From contig CM038221.1 of assembly GCA_021442155.1 (NCBI GenBank), forward strand, positions 43,657,648 through 43,721,647: a stretch of DNA of 64,000 nt. The letters run 5' to 3'. Positions 21,501 through 35,150 of the stretch are shown here, in pieces (positions within the stretch are counted from its first letter, which is position 1; each line of letters opens with the position of its first letter). Position numbers and translations under genes: made by a program. This DNA is from Cymbidium sinense (lineage: Eukaryota > Streptophyta > Magnoliopsida > Asparagales > Orchidaceae). The notes beneath the pieces were generated by a model. It had not been told where the DNA came from, did not search any database, and was given only the letters and a program-made list of their open reading frames with translations.

Positions 21501-24480
21501 AGGTTAGTCTAAATCATCCAACCATTAACTACACCATTAATATATAAATAAATCAAACCAAATTAAAATTTTCAAATTAACCTAAATTAAATTAAACTTT
21601 AGTTAATTTTACAAAAAAAATGGGACAAATCAAATCAAATAAAATTAAGATTGGATTTAATTAATTCAATACATAATCAAGTTAGATGTAATTCAACCTA
21701 TTTGAATTATGAAATAATTAACCATTAAACCTTATTAATTAAAGTACTCATGAATTTATTTCACCTAGACTAATCATTAGACAACAATTAAACTAAATCA
21801 AATGAAATTAAGATAATCTCTAATCAATTCAATGTATAGCCAAATTAGATCTAATTCAAACTATTCAAATAAAATGAACTAATTAATCATTAAATATATA
21901 TAAGTTTAAATAATCAAATTCACCATGAATTATTAATTAAGGACAATAGATGAATCAAATTGAATGAAACTCTAATAATCAAGCTTAATTGAAGTCTAAA
22001 TAAAAATAATTCACTTAATTTATTACCAATCTCAAACAACATTAAAAATACACCAATCAATATGAAATTTAAACAAATCTAATAAATCAATTAATCTAAA
22101 ATAAAAGTTCAATCAAATTAAACCAAATAATCATCAAACTATAATCAATGCAAATTAATAAAATTCAATAAAGCCAATCATTAACTCATTAATAAAAGGT
22201 ACAATTTAATCAATAGATCTTTGAATTGAAATTGTAAATTAGAACCTCAATTAAATTAATGTCAAATCAAATCATCTAAATTAAATCAAACATAACTAAA
22301 CTAAACTAAATCAATCAAATTAAAATATTCAAATTTAATAAGTACTCAAATTAAATTCAATAGAAAGACTAAATTATAAATTGATCAAACTTTAAATAAA
22401 TAAATAAAATTATCTATAAAAAATATGTGAAATTGAATAATTACAATAAATTTGTCTTAAATCTTAATCAAATTAAAGAAACATAAACTTAAATGCAAGC
22501 TCAAAGTCAAATCCTTTTCGGTTACTATCAATTCTAAATAACATCAAAATAAACAAATCAACATAATATTCAAACAAAACAAATAAACCTATTAAGCTAA
22601 GATAAGGAATTAATTAAATTAAATCAAATTATCATCAAATCAAAAATGATCAATATATAAACTAAATGACTAAATTTAGGGAATTAAACCCTTGGAATTC
22701 AAATAAAAGAGCACATTGAACTTCAATTAAATCATAAGTTAATTGGAATATATTCACCAATCCAAATCAAGTTTAAGTGAAATGATAAGAATAGCATTGA
22801 AATAATATAATCAACATTAATCATATAAAGTAAAATCTAAAATTAAAAAATGAAAGAAATCGATATTAATTTAAAGGATATTGAATTATCAAAATTTAAT
22901 CAAATAAAACTAATATCTAATTAATCCAAAATTAATCAATCAAAATACATGAAGTTAAACAAACTCAAAATCTAAATCAAATCAAATCAAATCAACTAAA
23001 TTGTTCAAGTAAATGGATTAATTAAGATACTTAGGTTCTTAGTTTGACCCTTAGAATAAATTTTCACATTATAGTGAAAATTTCAGTATTATGATTAGGA
23101 TGTTGAATAGATTTGGTTATATTCACAATAGAATTTATTCTATTCATCATTCTTGAAAATCTAAATTCAACTTCAACATAAAAGTAAACCTAAAATTAGA
23201 ATCAAATCTAAAATAAATTAAATTATTTAAATCGAAACCATCCAATTGTAAAAATAAACAAATTCCGAATTGAAATCAAATTTAAAATGAAACAAAGCCT
23301 AGAGTGAACTTGCCACACAAGCCTTCGTTTCACATACTAGTATACTAGGTCATCGACCCTAGAATTAGGGTATGCTGATGTGTTGATGTGATGTGATAGT
23401 TTTTCTTATTTTACGGTGTCTTGTTTTTTAGATGGCTAGGATTATCTACTTTCGCTTGATGCGGATGTTAGGGGCGTTCTTTTTGGCCTATCTTTTCTAT
23501 AAAGAGTTGTGCTTAAAGGGACCTATAATAAATATAAAATAAAGCTATTTGCTTTAAGTGCTACTTAAGTCCGTAAGCATAGCCCAATAGGATGGTGGGC
23601 TTGTCAATCACTAATAAGCCTGTTTATAATATATAGTATGTTGTATGTTTTTATAACGTTTGTTTTGCGGGATTTAAGATTTTATTTTGGAATTTAAAAT
23701 ATAATTTGAGCCTAGAAATAGGTTAGGATCTATGGGGTTTATGGTTAGCTGGAGCTGACTATATCCATCTGGTGGTTTCAATGGAGCCTAAGGAGGTCCT
23801 TTATGAAGGCGACGATCTTGAAGTTGATAAAGACCCCATAAATCAAACTTTTAGTTCTAGACCAAGCTGTATAAGGACAGAGCTTGATTGTCCATTTTTC
23901 TTTTTCTGAGGTGTATAGTAGTACCTAGCTGCACATTCTTGTATTATTTATTTAAATTTGGTTTGATTTATTTTAGGGTACACAATAAAGCTGCTTGCTT
24001 TTCATAGGTTTATTTTTGTGATTATTGTATTTTTGCAATAAAGCCTAGATGCGTTAGGCTCTTAAGAAAAATTAAATTTTTTACTCCAATTAATAATTTT
24101 AATTAAATTTTAATCAACTCATAACTTCACTCTAAAGCCTATGATCTTAATCAACAAACAAAAAATGTAATAACCTCTTAACTGAATGGTTGTATGTTTC
24201 AACATCATGCATACATATTATTTCGCTCTTGCAAATGGGGGTCCTACATTCTTGCATAAGAGACATGCTTGACCTGAGTAGTCTCTTGTAGTGGAGAACA
24301 CCTCTCTCTTGATTTAGCCCATAACTAATTTTCATCATGCATTTAGGCATAAATTTTCCCAAGCTTGAATCCAAAAATGACAAGTAAAAAATGAATAAAA
24401 AGTTATAAATTTTATTACATTAGTCTAAGTCATGAATGCATACCACATATAATTTAATTTCTTAGGGAGTGAGTTTAAGC
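18500..24480 (+). repeat. Large non-coding repeat unit U1 (~6 kb)
   Basis: Layout: a CAAATTGAATC-rich tract (18,620-19,680), a GC-richer core (19,700-20,850), a long AATTAAATCAAAT-rich tract (20,900-23,280), then a distinctive block (23,300-24,400). Its inverted counterpart is 29,180-35,150. Landmarks matching in order and inverted are GAGGTGTATAGTAGTACCTA (23,908) with the complement of 29,760-29,788; an AGACCCCATA phrase; an ACTCATAACTTCACT/ACTCATAACCTCACT phrase; GCATTAGTCTAAGTCATG; and a CTAGAATTAGGGTATGCTGA-type phrase. No credible ORF. It could be a very long LTR or a large non-autonomous retroelement derivative; this is unproven. Confidence 0.55.
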
Positions 24481-27400
24481 TCTTAACTTTCTTTCCTAAA
24501 CATAATGTAAGGAACTAGCACTAGCTCATTGTTTTGGAGTCAGTTATGAAAGGTCACACACACACACACACACATCCCTTTTAAATTTGTTTATTAACAT
24601 ATTCAAATCTTACTTTAAAAGCTTTATGGGACTTATACAACAAAAAAGTGGTGAATAAAGTAACATGGATTAACTTCTATTGAGTGCCTTAAACCAAACT
24701 AAATTCTCAGTTGGGGGACATATTTGATAATACATTTAGTTTCTTAATTCATATGTATCTTTGGCAAAGGGGGGAAGGGAATACAATTCTCATGAGGTTG
24801 ATTATTAGTTATGTTTAAAAACGGTAAGTTATATGCGGTTTAATAATACAACATTACAATTGCTTAAATAATCACAAATAATTGAAATAGTTGAAACAAT
24901 TGGAACATGTAATTACGAAGATCACTAACTGCAAATAGTTTTCATCATTGCTAAAAAGTATTGTGAAATGATTTTCTCAATAATATATTAAAGAATTTGA
25001 AAGAATTTTCCAATGGATAATATTTACAATAATTTGGCACAGATTAAAATCACTAATGAAAATTTAAAATCCAAAAAATGCCCTTTTTTATAGTGCCACT
25101 ATCAACATGTTGAAATTATTAAAGGTTGTAGTTTAATTAGCTTAAAATGTTTCATAAACATTATTGAGCTAATCATCCAACAAACCAAATTACAGAATGC
25201 TCCTCATTTAATAACACCATGATTGAGTTTGAATAGTTTTCTAACCTAACAAATGTATATAATTAGTAAGGTGGGGTCTACAATCATCAATCAATGACTT
25301 CAAAAATCTAAGAGCTTTTAAGCTCTTATTGATTTAATATACTTTGACCCATATTTGAAGGAGTTCATTGAAATTTCAAAATATTTAAAAGGCCAAGTTC
25401 ATAGAATACTCTCTTTCATCTTCATTATGTATTGACTATATCATTATCTTCATTAAGCATCTAGAAAATACAAAAAAAAAAAACATATTAGTAAAATTAA
25501 CATTAATTTTTTATTTTTTAAAAATTTTATTTAGTTATGATAAAAAAATATTAGTTCATGAGATATATGGGACCCAATGAGATCTAATGTTTTTTAAAGA
25601 ATCTAATCTTGAAATAAAGAGATGTATGGTAACTAAACTAGGGTATGCTAATTGCTTTTATAATCGTATATCCACAAGACTTTGTAAGTAACATGATGTG
25701 CATGAATTCGTCATAGAAAAATTGGGTCATTATGGATTTAAAAATTTTTGTATTTAATTTGGGATGAACATAATACATGAATAATTAATCAATTTTTATA
25801 TTATACTCATCTCAAAGTAAATTTAAACATTTAAAATTTATCATGATAAAATTATGATTAAGATATTCTCATCTAAAGTTAGATATGGCTTAACTCAATT
25901 GAATCTCATTAATGATCATTTTATTAACTAATAAAATAACTTTAAATAATATTACAGATACTTAGTTGTTAAAAGAACAAGTTTGTATAACTTGTTTCTT
26001 AAATCATTTATGATTATGGATTATACTTTTAAAGCTAACTTGTTATGAAGCTCGATTAGGACTTCATAAAAAATTTATTTATGATCAGTGCATATTGTAG
26101 TTGAAGGCATCCACTTGTGAAGGCATGTGAACAAGCTCAGCTCTCAATATGACTTAACTTGATAATGTAAGGACTATTTTTTAAGCATGTTAAACAAAAA
26201 TTTCATTTGCAAAACTCAATTAGCTAAGGATGATAAGGCTTGTTTAATTTTTCAAATAAACTACTCCTCATCTTTTTTTTTCACCCTTAGCATTTGCTAA
26301 CTTTTTACTTTTATTTATTTATCAACTTCTTGAATAGTTGTATATGTTCGATATTCATTATTATCTTAAATAAGTCAATACTATTAGAATGTAAGTACTT
26401 GATATGATTTCTATGGTGATTATACAATGTCATATGCTATAAGATTATCATAATTTTGTTGCTTTATGTTCCGTGGTAAAAATAAATCTTCATTTACTAT
26501 AAATGTATATTTTTATCATATAACTGGTCTATCAATTGGGGTTAGTTTTGTTTTATTTTTTTAACACTTATTCTTGGGTTTATTCAAAATTGAACAAGTT
26601 TTAAGCCACAAAATTTGGTATGAATCTCAAGACAAATATATTATGATTATAATTTACTCAAATTTTGACCAAATTGTGATCCAAGTTTGTTATTCTTATC
26701 AAATTTCTGCCTCATTTGAGAGCTTATTAATGCCCTTTTTGTAGGCTAAAGAATGTTTCTAACAAGAAAGTGTCATCAAATTTGATCAATAAATTTAAAT
26801 TCTATCAAGTTATATGGTTAAAAAATAAAAATAATATTTATTATATTGTTTAATTTTAATATTTTTCATGATATGTAATATGTTTCACATAATATATTTT
26901 AATATAAAATTTAGGCTATTATTTTAGTTTTTAGAATATAAAGCTCTTATCCCTTATGTAATTCTCATAAATGATTCTAAATATGTAATCCCTATTTAAG
27001 TTATTCATGGAAACCAAAGGAAAACAAGCTTTTAAGGAATAGACATTTCCAAAGTTCTGATGATTGTTCCTTTTTTTTTAAAATAGTGGCCAAGATTATA
27101 AATGATTTTATTTTATAACTTTCTATTGGACGTTTGATTTAAAAAATAATTTATTAGTGAAATATAAATAAATTTCTCTTTATATCAATTATTTTTTGAT
27201 TGCTCAGAAAAAAATATATTTGAGGATGCTCTTCGTCATCTTTATTGAGATTGGTAGGAGTATATTTTTTCAAGAGGCAGATTGATATATATTCAACCAA
27301 ATTTTCCTAACATTATATTAGAGTTTATCTAGATCTGGGTTTCACTTCCTATGAATGCAAGCCTTCATAATTAATTATCCCTCTTATCGCAGTAAGAGAG

Positions 27401-29179
27401 CACTATCGATTAAGGTTGGAAAATAAACATATATTACGATATGAATTGATGTCTAGTGTGTGGCATAAATGACTATCATTTTAACTTAAAGTGTATATTG
27501 GTGGGATGATGACATGCCTGATCAAGATCTGATGGTTCTATCATCCCGGACTATCGTGGTCCCTAGTCTACTTAGCCAGGAGAACTAGATTCTAACCGAA
27601 GAATCCTTATTAGCAGCCATAGGTTGCACTGTCCAAGGTGTTTTTATAAACCTAGGGTGGTATTTATTTAAAGTAATAAATTTAAGTCAACCTTAGCTAA
27701 CAAAATTTTTTTGCCTATTAAATATATTCTATAATTTATAGCTCAAGTAAAGTCATTAGGGAACATAGCTATTATCATGATCGAAATATAATAAAGCTAT
27801 ATGGATGCAAAAGCCACTTGAGAGGGTTCTAGTCATATTTTGCATTTTATGTGGTGGCGTTAGGCAAAACCTCGTGAATGATGTCATTAGTCATGTCTTT
27901 ACTAGCATGAGATTATTTGAGTATGAACATAGTTATATATTTAATTTAACATCATCTTTTTGTGAGTAAGGGTTTTCTTAGCTTATCATCCTTAACAAAT
28001 AAATGATGGATGGGTGGATGATTATTTACTTTAAGTTATAATAAATTTCATTCAATTTAAACATATCCCCTCCGAAATTGAAAATCAACATGGACCTCAT
28101 TAAGGAGTAATTAGGTTTTATTAACCCAGACCTAGTCATAAGACTCAATCAAGAATATTAACCCACAAAGCATCTTTAGGAAATAGACAGACAATTATTA
28201 TTATGTCGGGAGCTCCTTGTTGAAAATATGGTGCTTAGTGTTTGTCTTGGCACCATGGTTGGTGTCACAATTTTATAATTATTGATAACTATTTGATTTG
28301 ATGTTCTTCTTAGTCTTTGGTCAAAAGTCAATTTATGATACTTGATAGGTGTACAGGCGCTTTAAGGGTGTGTGTGGAGTTTTAATTTGGATTCATGTGA
28401 ACATCATACAGATCTTAAGGGATACTTATTAAAGTAATCGGGCACAACATTGAGGTATGATGTACCATCTCAAAAGATACAAATATCACCCTACAATGGA
28501 CTTAATCACATAATAAAGACTCTTAAGGAAGATGTATCTTAGTATATATCATAGATCTTTCCCCTACTTTACATAAAAAAGTAAAGCATAGTTTATTTTA
28601 TGTCGGGTTCTTTACTTTCCTATGAAAGTAAGCCTCCATAGTTAATTACATCTTAAGAAATGGAAATTTCTAAGAATACTCTCGATTAAAGTAGTCAATC
28701 AAATATCTCTAAAGATTTTAGGTTAGATCAAAAGATTAGGTATTTTGAAAATCAAAGTTAGAAAGTTCATAAAGGGGATAAGGAGCACTTATGAAGCCTA
28801 GTGAGCACTCCAATCTACCACCTATTGAGGCTTTATGTATTTGAAAGAGGAAGTTTATTTTTGTTTGATTTTAAATTTCATTAGAATCTAGGCTTATAAT
28901 CCATCAACACAAGATTGTGGAAATACATAAGAGGTGAGGACTTATGTTCATAGGAAGGAAATAAATGGCCTCGGATCTAAGTCTAGAAAGTTTTAGCATA
29001 AGTTAAGAGCACGACCTAAGTTTAAGCGGATAATGGGATACAATGGTTTATCTCTCAAGAGAGGATAAACCCATCCCTACTCTTACAGACTTACAACCTG
29101 GAGTGGTTGCCTACAACACCTCCTATGATTCAAAATCATGTAGGGTCTTATGTATGTGTAAGATAGTTAGGCTATTATT
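24481..29179. other. Spacer between inverted units U1 and U2; no gene
   Basis: About 4.7 kb of AT-rich DNA with an (AC)n tract (24,553-24,574) and two related segments in direct orientation (27,340-27,420 and 28,610-28,690: CTTCCTATGAATGCAAGCCT against CTTTCCTATGAAAGTAAGCC). No open frame above 60 codons and no domain seen. Confidence 0.5.
24553..24574. repeat. (AC)n microsatellite
   Basis: About eleven AC units. Confidence 0.9.
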
Positions 29180-32100
29180 TAATTAGAAGACTAGAGTCCA
29201 AAGCTCCCCAAGAGACTAAATCATGATTGTCTTGAAGACATGACTTAGACTAATGCAAAAATATTTTTTTTGTATCATTCATTTGAACAAAGGCCTGGGA
29301 TAATTATGCCTAAATGCATGATAAAATATAATTATTGGCCAAATCAATGAGAGGAGGTGTTCTCCACTATAAAGGATGCCCTCACAGGTTAAGCATTCCT
29401 CTATCGTGCAAAAGTGGAGACCCTCCCTATTCAAGAGTGAACCCTCCCTATTCAAGACTAAAGCAAGATGCCATGTATGATGTTAGAACATTCAACATTC
29501 AGCTAAGGGGTTTTTGAATATTTTAATTATCTTGATTATAACCTAAGATTTAAAGTGAGGTTATGAGTTATTTTAAGATTTAATTATGATTTATTTAGTG
29601 GGGTAGAAAAATTATTTTTTTCTCTAAATAACTTACCGCATTCAGGCCACACATTCAATCATCAAGCTTACAAAATCTATGAAAATCATGCAATTTTATT
29701 ACATAAGTTAAATATAACAATCAAACATATATAGATTATTATGAAAGAATAAAAGGCCGGTGCGATCAGGTATCACCATACACCTCGAAAAAGAGGGAAA
29801 TTGGGTAGCCGAGTTTTAACCTTATACAATATAAAAGAATATTACAATTACAATTGAAATTAGATGCTATGGGGTCTTCATTCCTCATCTTCTTTTCCTT
29901 CTTTGGCTAGATTTGATTTTCTCCAAGGCTTCACAGGGCCTCCCAAGACTTTTCCTTCTAGCCACTCATCCTAAATCCCCATAGCACTAATCTAATTTAC
30001 AATTACAGATTACATATTTTTTAAAATAAATTCTAACTTAAAAATAGATGTTAACTAGACATCTATATAAACCCAAGCAGTTATATTCCATAATTTGGAC
30101 TTAGCACCTTCTACATGGGTAATCAAGCCCACCTTAATATGGATTATGCAAAAGGGGTATAAGCAACAAGTAAAAACATTTATATTTATTTTTTTTAGCA
30201 ACCCTTTGGCATAATCCCCTACAAATATCATTAGGCTAATGAAGACCTAACATCCATCTATGCATAAGTAATCCTATCATCATCTAAAATATTACATCAC
30301 AAAATAAAACACAACATCACAACATGCACCCTAACTTAGAGCTAGAAGTGGTGACTTAGTATTCTAATGTGTGATTAGTGTGGTATGTCTTGATGATGCT
30401 TTAGAATTATAATTATCTAAGGTTTGGAATTATTTAAGTTAAACATGAAGGGTGGTTTCATTTCGTTATTAAAAGGATTAGTGGATTTTAATTTATATTT
30501 TCTTTTGTTTCATTAAATTCTTACTCAACATCTAATTATTGTAAAGTGAGGAAAGGGGATTTAACCCCATTCCTCCCTATCCTAAGTTATTTTCTAAAGC
30601 ATATTGTTATATATTGGTTTCTTTTGGTAAATGATTTATTAATATTTTATTAATCCTAAATTTGTGTTAATCTTAAAGAATCCTATTCAAACATGAAAGT
30701 CATCTTAAGATTAATGAAATTAAATTACTGTTACATGAATAATATTATACGATTCCCTTTCATCATCAATAGCATGCATATGATTTTGAACTTAACATAC
30801 CTATACATGCAATGTATTTTTGGCACACTTAAATGATTATAAATGCATATATTTTTGGTAGAAAGGGGGGATTCAATTCTTTAGCTAAATACAAATACTC
30901 ATGTATTAAAGATTTAACTATGTTGTTTAAATAAGTGAGATAATCTAAGATCTCCTTGGGCTACTTAAAGCCTCATTATTCTCGGGATGTCTAGACTATA
31001 TACTTGTTATCTTAAATAAATATGAATATATACACAATCATGAAAATAAAATGCAAAAAAATGTTAACAAATTTATTTATTCATGCAAAGTAAAGCTTTA
31101 TCCAAATTTTAATATATGTAAACATGTGAATGAAATTAAGTAAGTATGTGCCATTGTTTATACTAGGAAAGTGAGGCAATCTAAGACCTCCTTGAGGCTA
31201 CTTAAAGCCTCGTATTCTTGGGATGTCCAAACTATATACTTATGAATATTCAAATACATGTAAACATACACATGAATCATGAAAATAAAATAATACTTTA
31301 ACAAGTTTAAACTATAAACAAATGTAAATCAAATAATATTCATAGTTAACATCAATTTAAATCTTCACTACTAATTTATAACTTTTAAAATAATTTTGAA
31401 GTTTTTAGTGATAATATAATAATAGGATTAATCCAACATATGAAGCTTACACATAACTAAATTTAACTAATTTTTTTATTTGGAAATATGAATGCATGAT
31501 ATCAAATGACATACAAATTTATAATGATTAAAAGGGAATAATTGAGCATTGCCACATAACACAATCAATCTCATTAATTCTTAAGGACAATCAAGTTAAA
31601 AAAATCATTTAAGTTTAACCAAAGTTTTGAGATTAGATTTTGCATTTGAATTATTAAACTTAAAAGGAGAGCTAATATTTATTATTTTAACTTATCTAGA
31701 TAGTGACCTAATGTGTTTAAGGAAAAGTAATTAAGTGAATTTTATGGAATGATTAAGTTCAAACCATTAAGCAATTCATTTAATTTCTCTTTCCTATGCT
31801 TCCTTTACTTAATTAACTACATAATCATGATCAACCAATGGCATGCAAATGAGAAATTAAAATTTGTAATACTCCTAAGTGCCTTAATGCAAATTGGCTC
31901 ATGTTTAAGAGTTAATTGGATTAAGGAAAGGATTAATTAAGTACTTATATGATTTTCCCATACCTATGGGCTAACCATATATTTCTTAAGGGTCTTTATG
32001 TTATTACATAAGAGGAAAAGACAATTCAGTTTGTGTTATTTAATCTAATTATCATCTTAATTTCATTTAATTTTTTCATTAAATTACTTAATTAACCCTT

Positions 32101-35100
32101 AATTAATCCATGCATTAATTAATCATCCTAAATAATAGATTTAGGAAAAATAATTAGGAAAGAAATCCTAATCATTCTCCATTATCATTTTATTATTAAC
32201 AATGATTAATCATTCTTAATTACTTAATTTGTACTATTTGGCATTTTTAATAATTATTAAATTACTTAAAGGGGGTAATTAAGATTTGAATTTAAAATTC
32301 TCCTAATTACATGGATAATAAATCCCAAGAAAATTATGAGAGGTATATGACATCCCGTAGAAGTAACCCACCAAATTTGGAGTCAATTGGCCAAGTAATT
32401 AAGCCTTAATTAGGGTAGTTAGCTTAAACTTCAAACCCTAATTAAGCTATGTTCACTATTTAAATATTAGGGATATTATTTTTATTAAATTCTTCTCTTT
32501 TACCCTTTCCAAAATGGGTTTACACATAGTTTTTGGATTTTTTTCTATAATTAGTTTTGATTTTTTGAAGTTCTAGATAATTAATCACATTTTAAACACC
32601 TAATTAACCTCCGATTCGGTGCCACGACGCGATGCTTTCCACATGGTGCCAAGGGATAAGTTATTTAAAATATCCCATGTGGAGGCTGAGTTAGCGACGA
32701 TGGACATGGATTAGATCGCCCTCCGAATCACACAATTAATCCCATGGTTCCTATTGGATTAAATAAAAAATCTAACAGATTAAATCACGGTCATTTATTT
32801 TAATCATGCAAAATGGACAGCAGATGATCCTTCATCAGCCGAGTGCTGGAAGACAGACACTGTTCACCTTTCATCGCTTGATCTGAGCTCGTTGGAGCTC
32901 ATGGGACATTGGCATTAACTCCAAAACATGTGGAGAAGATATCTAAGGAGATCCTACGATGAAAATCACAAATCTTTCATAAAAGGCCAACACTTAATGG
33001 ACTTTCTATGAGTTTGCTATGATTTATCTCACCGGAGCTCAAGACTAGTGGTCCGCTGAGGTAGCCGTCTTGATAAGTTGAAACCAAGAAGCTCTTGAGT
33101 TGCCTCCACTCATAGCTTTGTGGGACCAAGCTTGCACGTTGGTCTAGCAGTCGTTTTGTTGGTGAATCAATTGGGAATCAATTTGTTTTGACTCGTTAGA
33201 GCTTAAGGAAGGTGTGGAAGAGTTACTTTGAGTTTGGTGGAGTTTATGTGAGGGAGACGAGGGGCTCGATTTCATTTGGCTTAGGTCTCATGATGATGGG
33301 AGCTTGAGGGGGGCTCTAGGATGCTGCTCACAAATCAAGAAAACTCTTTGTGTTGTTTGAATTAGATTGGGAGGAGTATACCCTCCTCCCTAAGTGATCT
33401 GATGGTTGGGATGATTTCACTTTTGGTCATGAGGTAGGGGAGATGTCAGGGGGTGGAGGCTCTTGAGGCTGAGGGCGGCAAGGTGTGTACCTCCTCCTAA
33501 TTGTTCTAATGGGGAGCCATGAGTAAACTCACCCTATCTTGACCATGTTGAACCCAATAGTTCTGCCAGGGGTGGATGTCAGTGGTCCTAGTGTCTCAGA
33601 GGCGTCATGATGAGTGATTGGAGAGACCATCCAAATATGGATTTTATCCCATTTGGGTGGGTTGGTCCAACGAGGTTTGACCAAAACTGGGTCCACCATG
33701 GGTTGGGTTTATTTGGGTTGACATATGGTGACCCAATGATGGGTCATGCTAAGTTTGGTTGGGTTTGGCCTTAGTTTGGATGGGTTTGGCTCAATTTGAC
33801 CAATATGGGTCAAATTGAGTTCACTAAGTTGGTTATTTTGTCAAATTGGATCAAATTGGTGACTTAGGTAAGTTCAAATGATCATTTGGAATATTTTGGC
33901 TCAATTGGTTTGGTTTAATTTGAAGTGGATTTGATTTTGGCTCATATGGGATCATATGGGTCAAATGGAGTTGACAATTTGGTCAAATTGTCCAAATTGG
34001 CATTGGTGGAGGTTAGGTTTAGCTTCAATTGACCATTTGAGAATGATTGTAGGTATTGGTTTGAATTAATTTGGATTTGGGAATGATTTGATTCAATTTG
34101 ACTATTTTGGTCAATTTAGGCTAAATGTGTTAATTGGGTTGGTTTGATCAAGGGTTCAATTAAAGTTGTATCATGTTAGATAATCAATTTATAATTGATT
34201 ATAGGCATTGGTTTTCAATTTGGTTTTAGATTTTGGCCAACTTGGGTCAACTTAGGTCAAGAGGCCAAATTAGCTTGGTTTGATTCAATTAGTGGTTAAG
34301 TTATGTTTAATGATCAATTTATGGTTGATAGGAATCATTGGTTGGAATTGCTTGAGGATGGGATGAAGTTTGATTCATTTTGATCCATATGGGTTAATTA
34401 ACTTGGATCAAGTGATCAAATCGGCAGCTTGACTCTATGTAATTGTAATTGGTCAATAAAGGATGATCAACAATCGTTGTACAAGAGATTGGATGGGTTG
34501 ATTCAATTCATTTTGGGTTGGATTGAAGTTTGGATCACATTGGTCTTTAGGTCACTCAAGTCAAGATCAAAACGCTAGTTAATTGAATTGTTGGATTGAT
34601 GATTGGTTTAGATTGATTGATGGCTTTGATTACAATTGATTTGGATTTGATTTTAGCTCATTTGTACCCTTTAGGTCAAATGGGCTAACTTAGTTGATTA
34701 GGTGGTTTGGTTCAATTGGTTTAGTTATGAGTCTTTGAAGGGTTTGAAATAGAGTTTTGAATGGTTGTTGTGCTTTGTGAAAATCAATTATATTTGGTTC
34801 AATTGAATGAGATTTGAGTTGGATCCAAAGGATGATGGTGGACTTGGTTTAGATTAAGTTAATTTGGCTTGGAGTTTGGTTTGAAAACAAATTCAATTTG
34901 GGGTTGGTTATGTTGGCTTGAGGTTGGTTTTGGATAAGTGGATAGATAATTGTTTAGGCCATGGGAATAGGTAGAACCTATTTGTCTAAGATACATCCTA
35001 AGCTTAGGTATACCTCCCTAAGTCCCTCTTGGGTTTAGTATTCCCTTAATCACTAAAAGAGTCATATGACTAAAGAGATCCTTATGCTTAGAAGACTCCT

Positions 35101-35150
35101 AAGTCTAAGATAGGAAGGATGAGTCCTCACTCCAAAAGTGAGGTCAACAG
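29180..35150 (-). repeat. Large non-coding repeat unit U2, inverted relative to U1
   Basis: Same block order as U1 on the opposite strand: distinctive block (29,240-30,400), AATTAA-rich tract (30,400-32,560), GC-richer core (32,600-33,640), GGTTTGATTCAATTGG-rich tract (33,650-34,950). It is closely matched by 60,110-64,000 and only loosely by U1, so U2 and U3 separated much later than U1 and U2. No coding potential. Confidence 0.6.
30933..31320. repeat. 236-bp-spaced direct repeat within U2
   Basis: AAGTGAG(A/G)(T/C)AATCTAAGA.CTCC, GGCTACTTAAAGCCTC and a GGGATGTC.A.ACTATATACT phrase occur at 30,933-31,080 and again from 31,169. A local tandem duplication. Confidence 0.8.

Noticed and set aside
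24147..29517. Two frames with the shared phrase RG.VLHYK (24,383-24,147 minus and 29,335-29,517 plus)
   Set aside because: Considered as a small gene family, but they are simply the two copies of the same non-coding block in inverted units U1 and U2, with low conservation outside a few residues.
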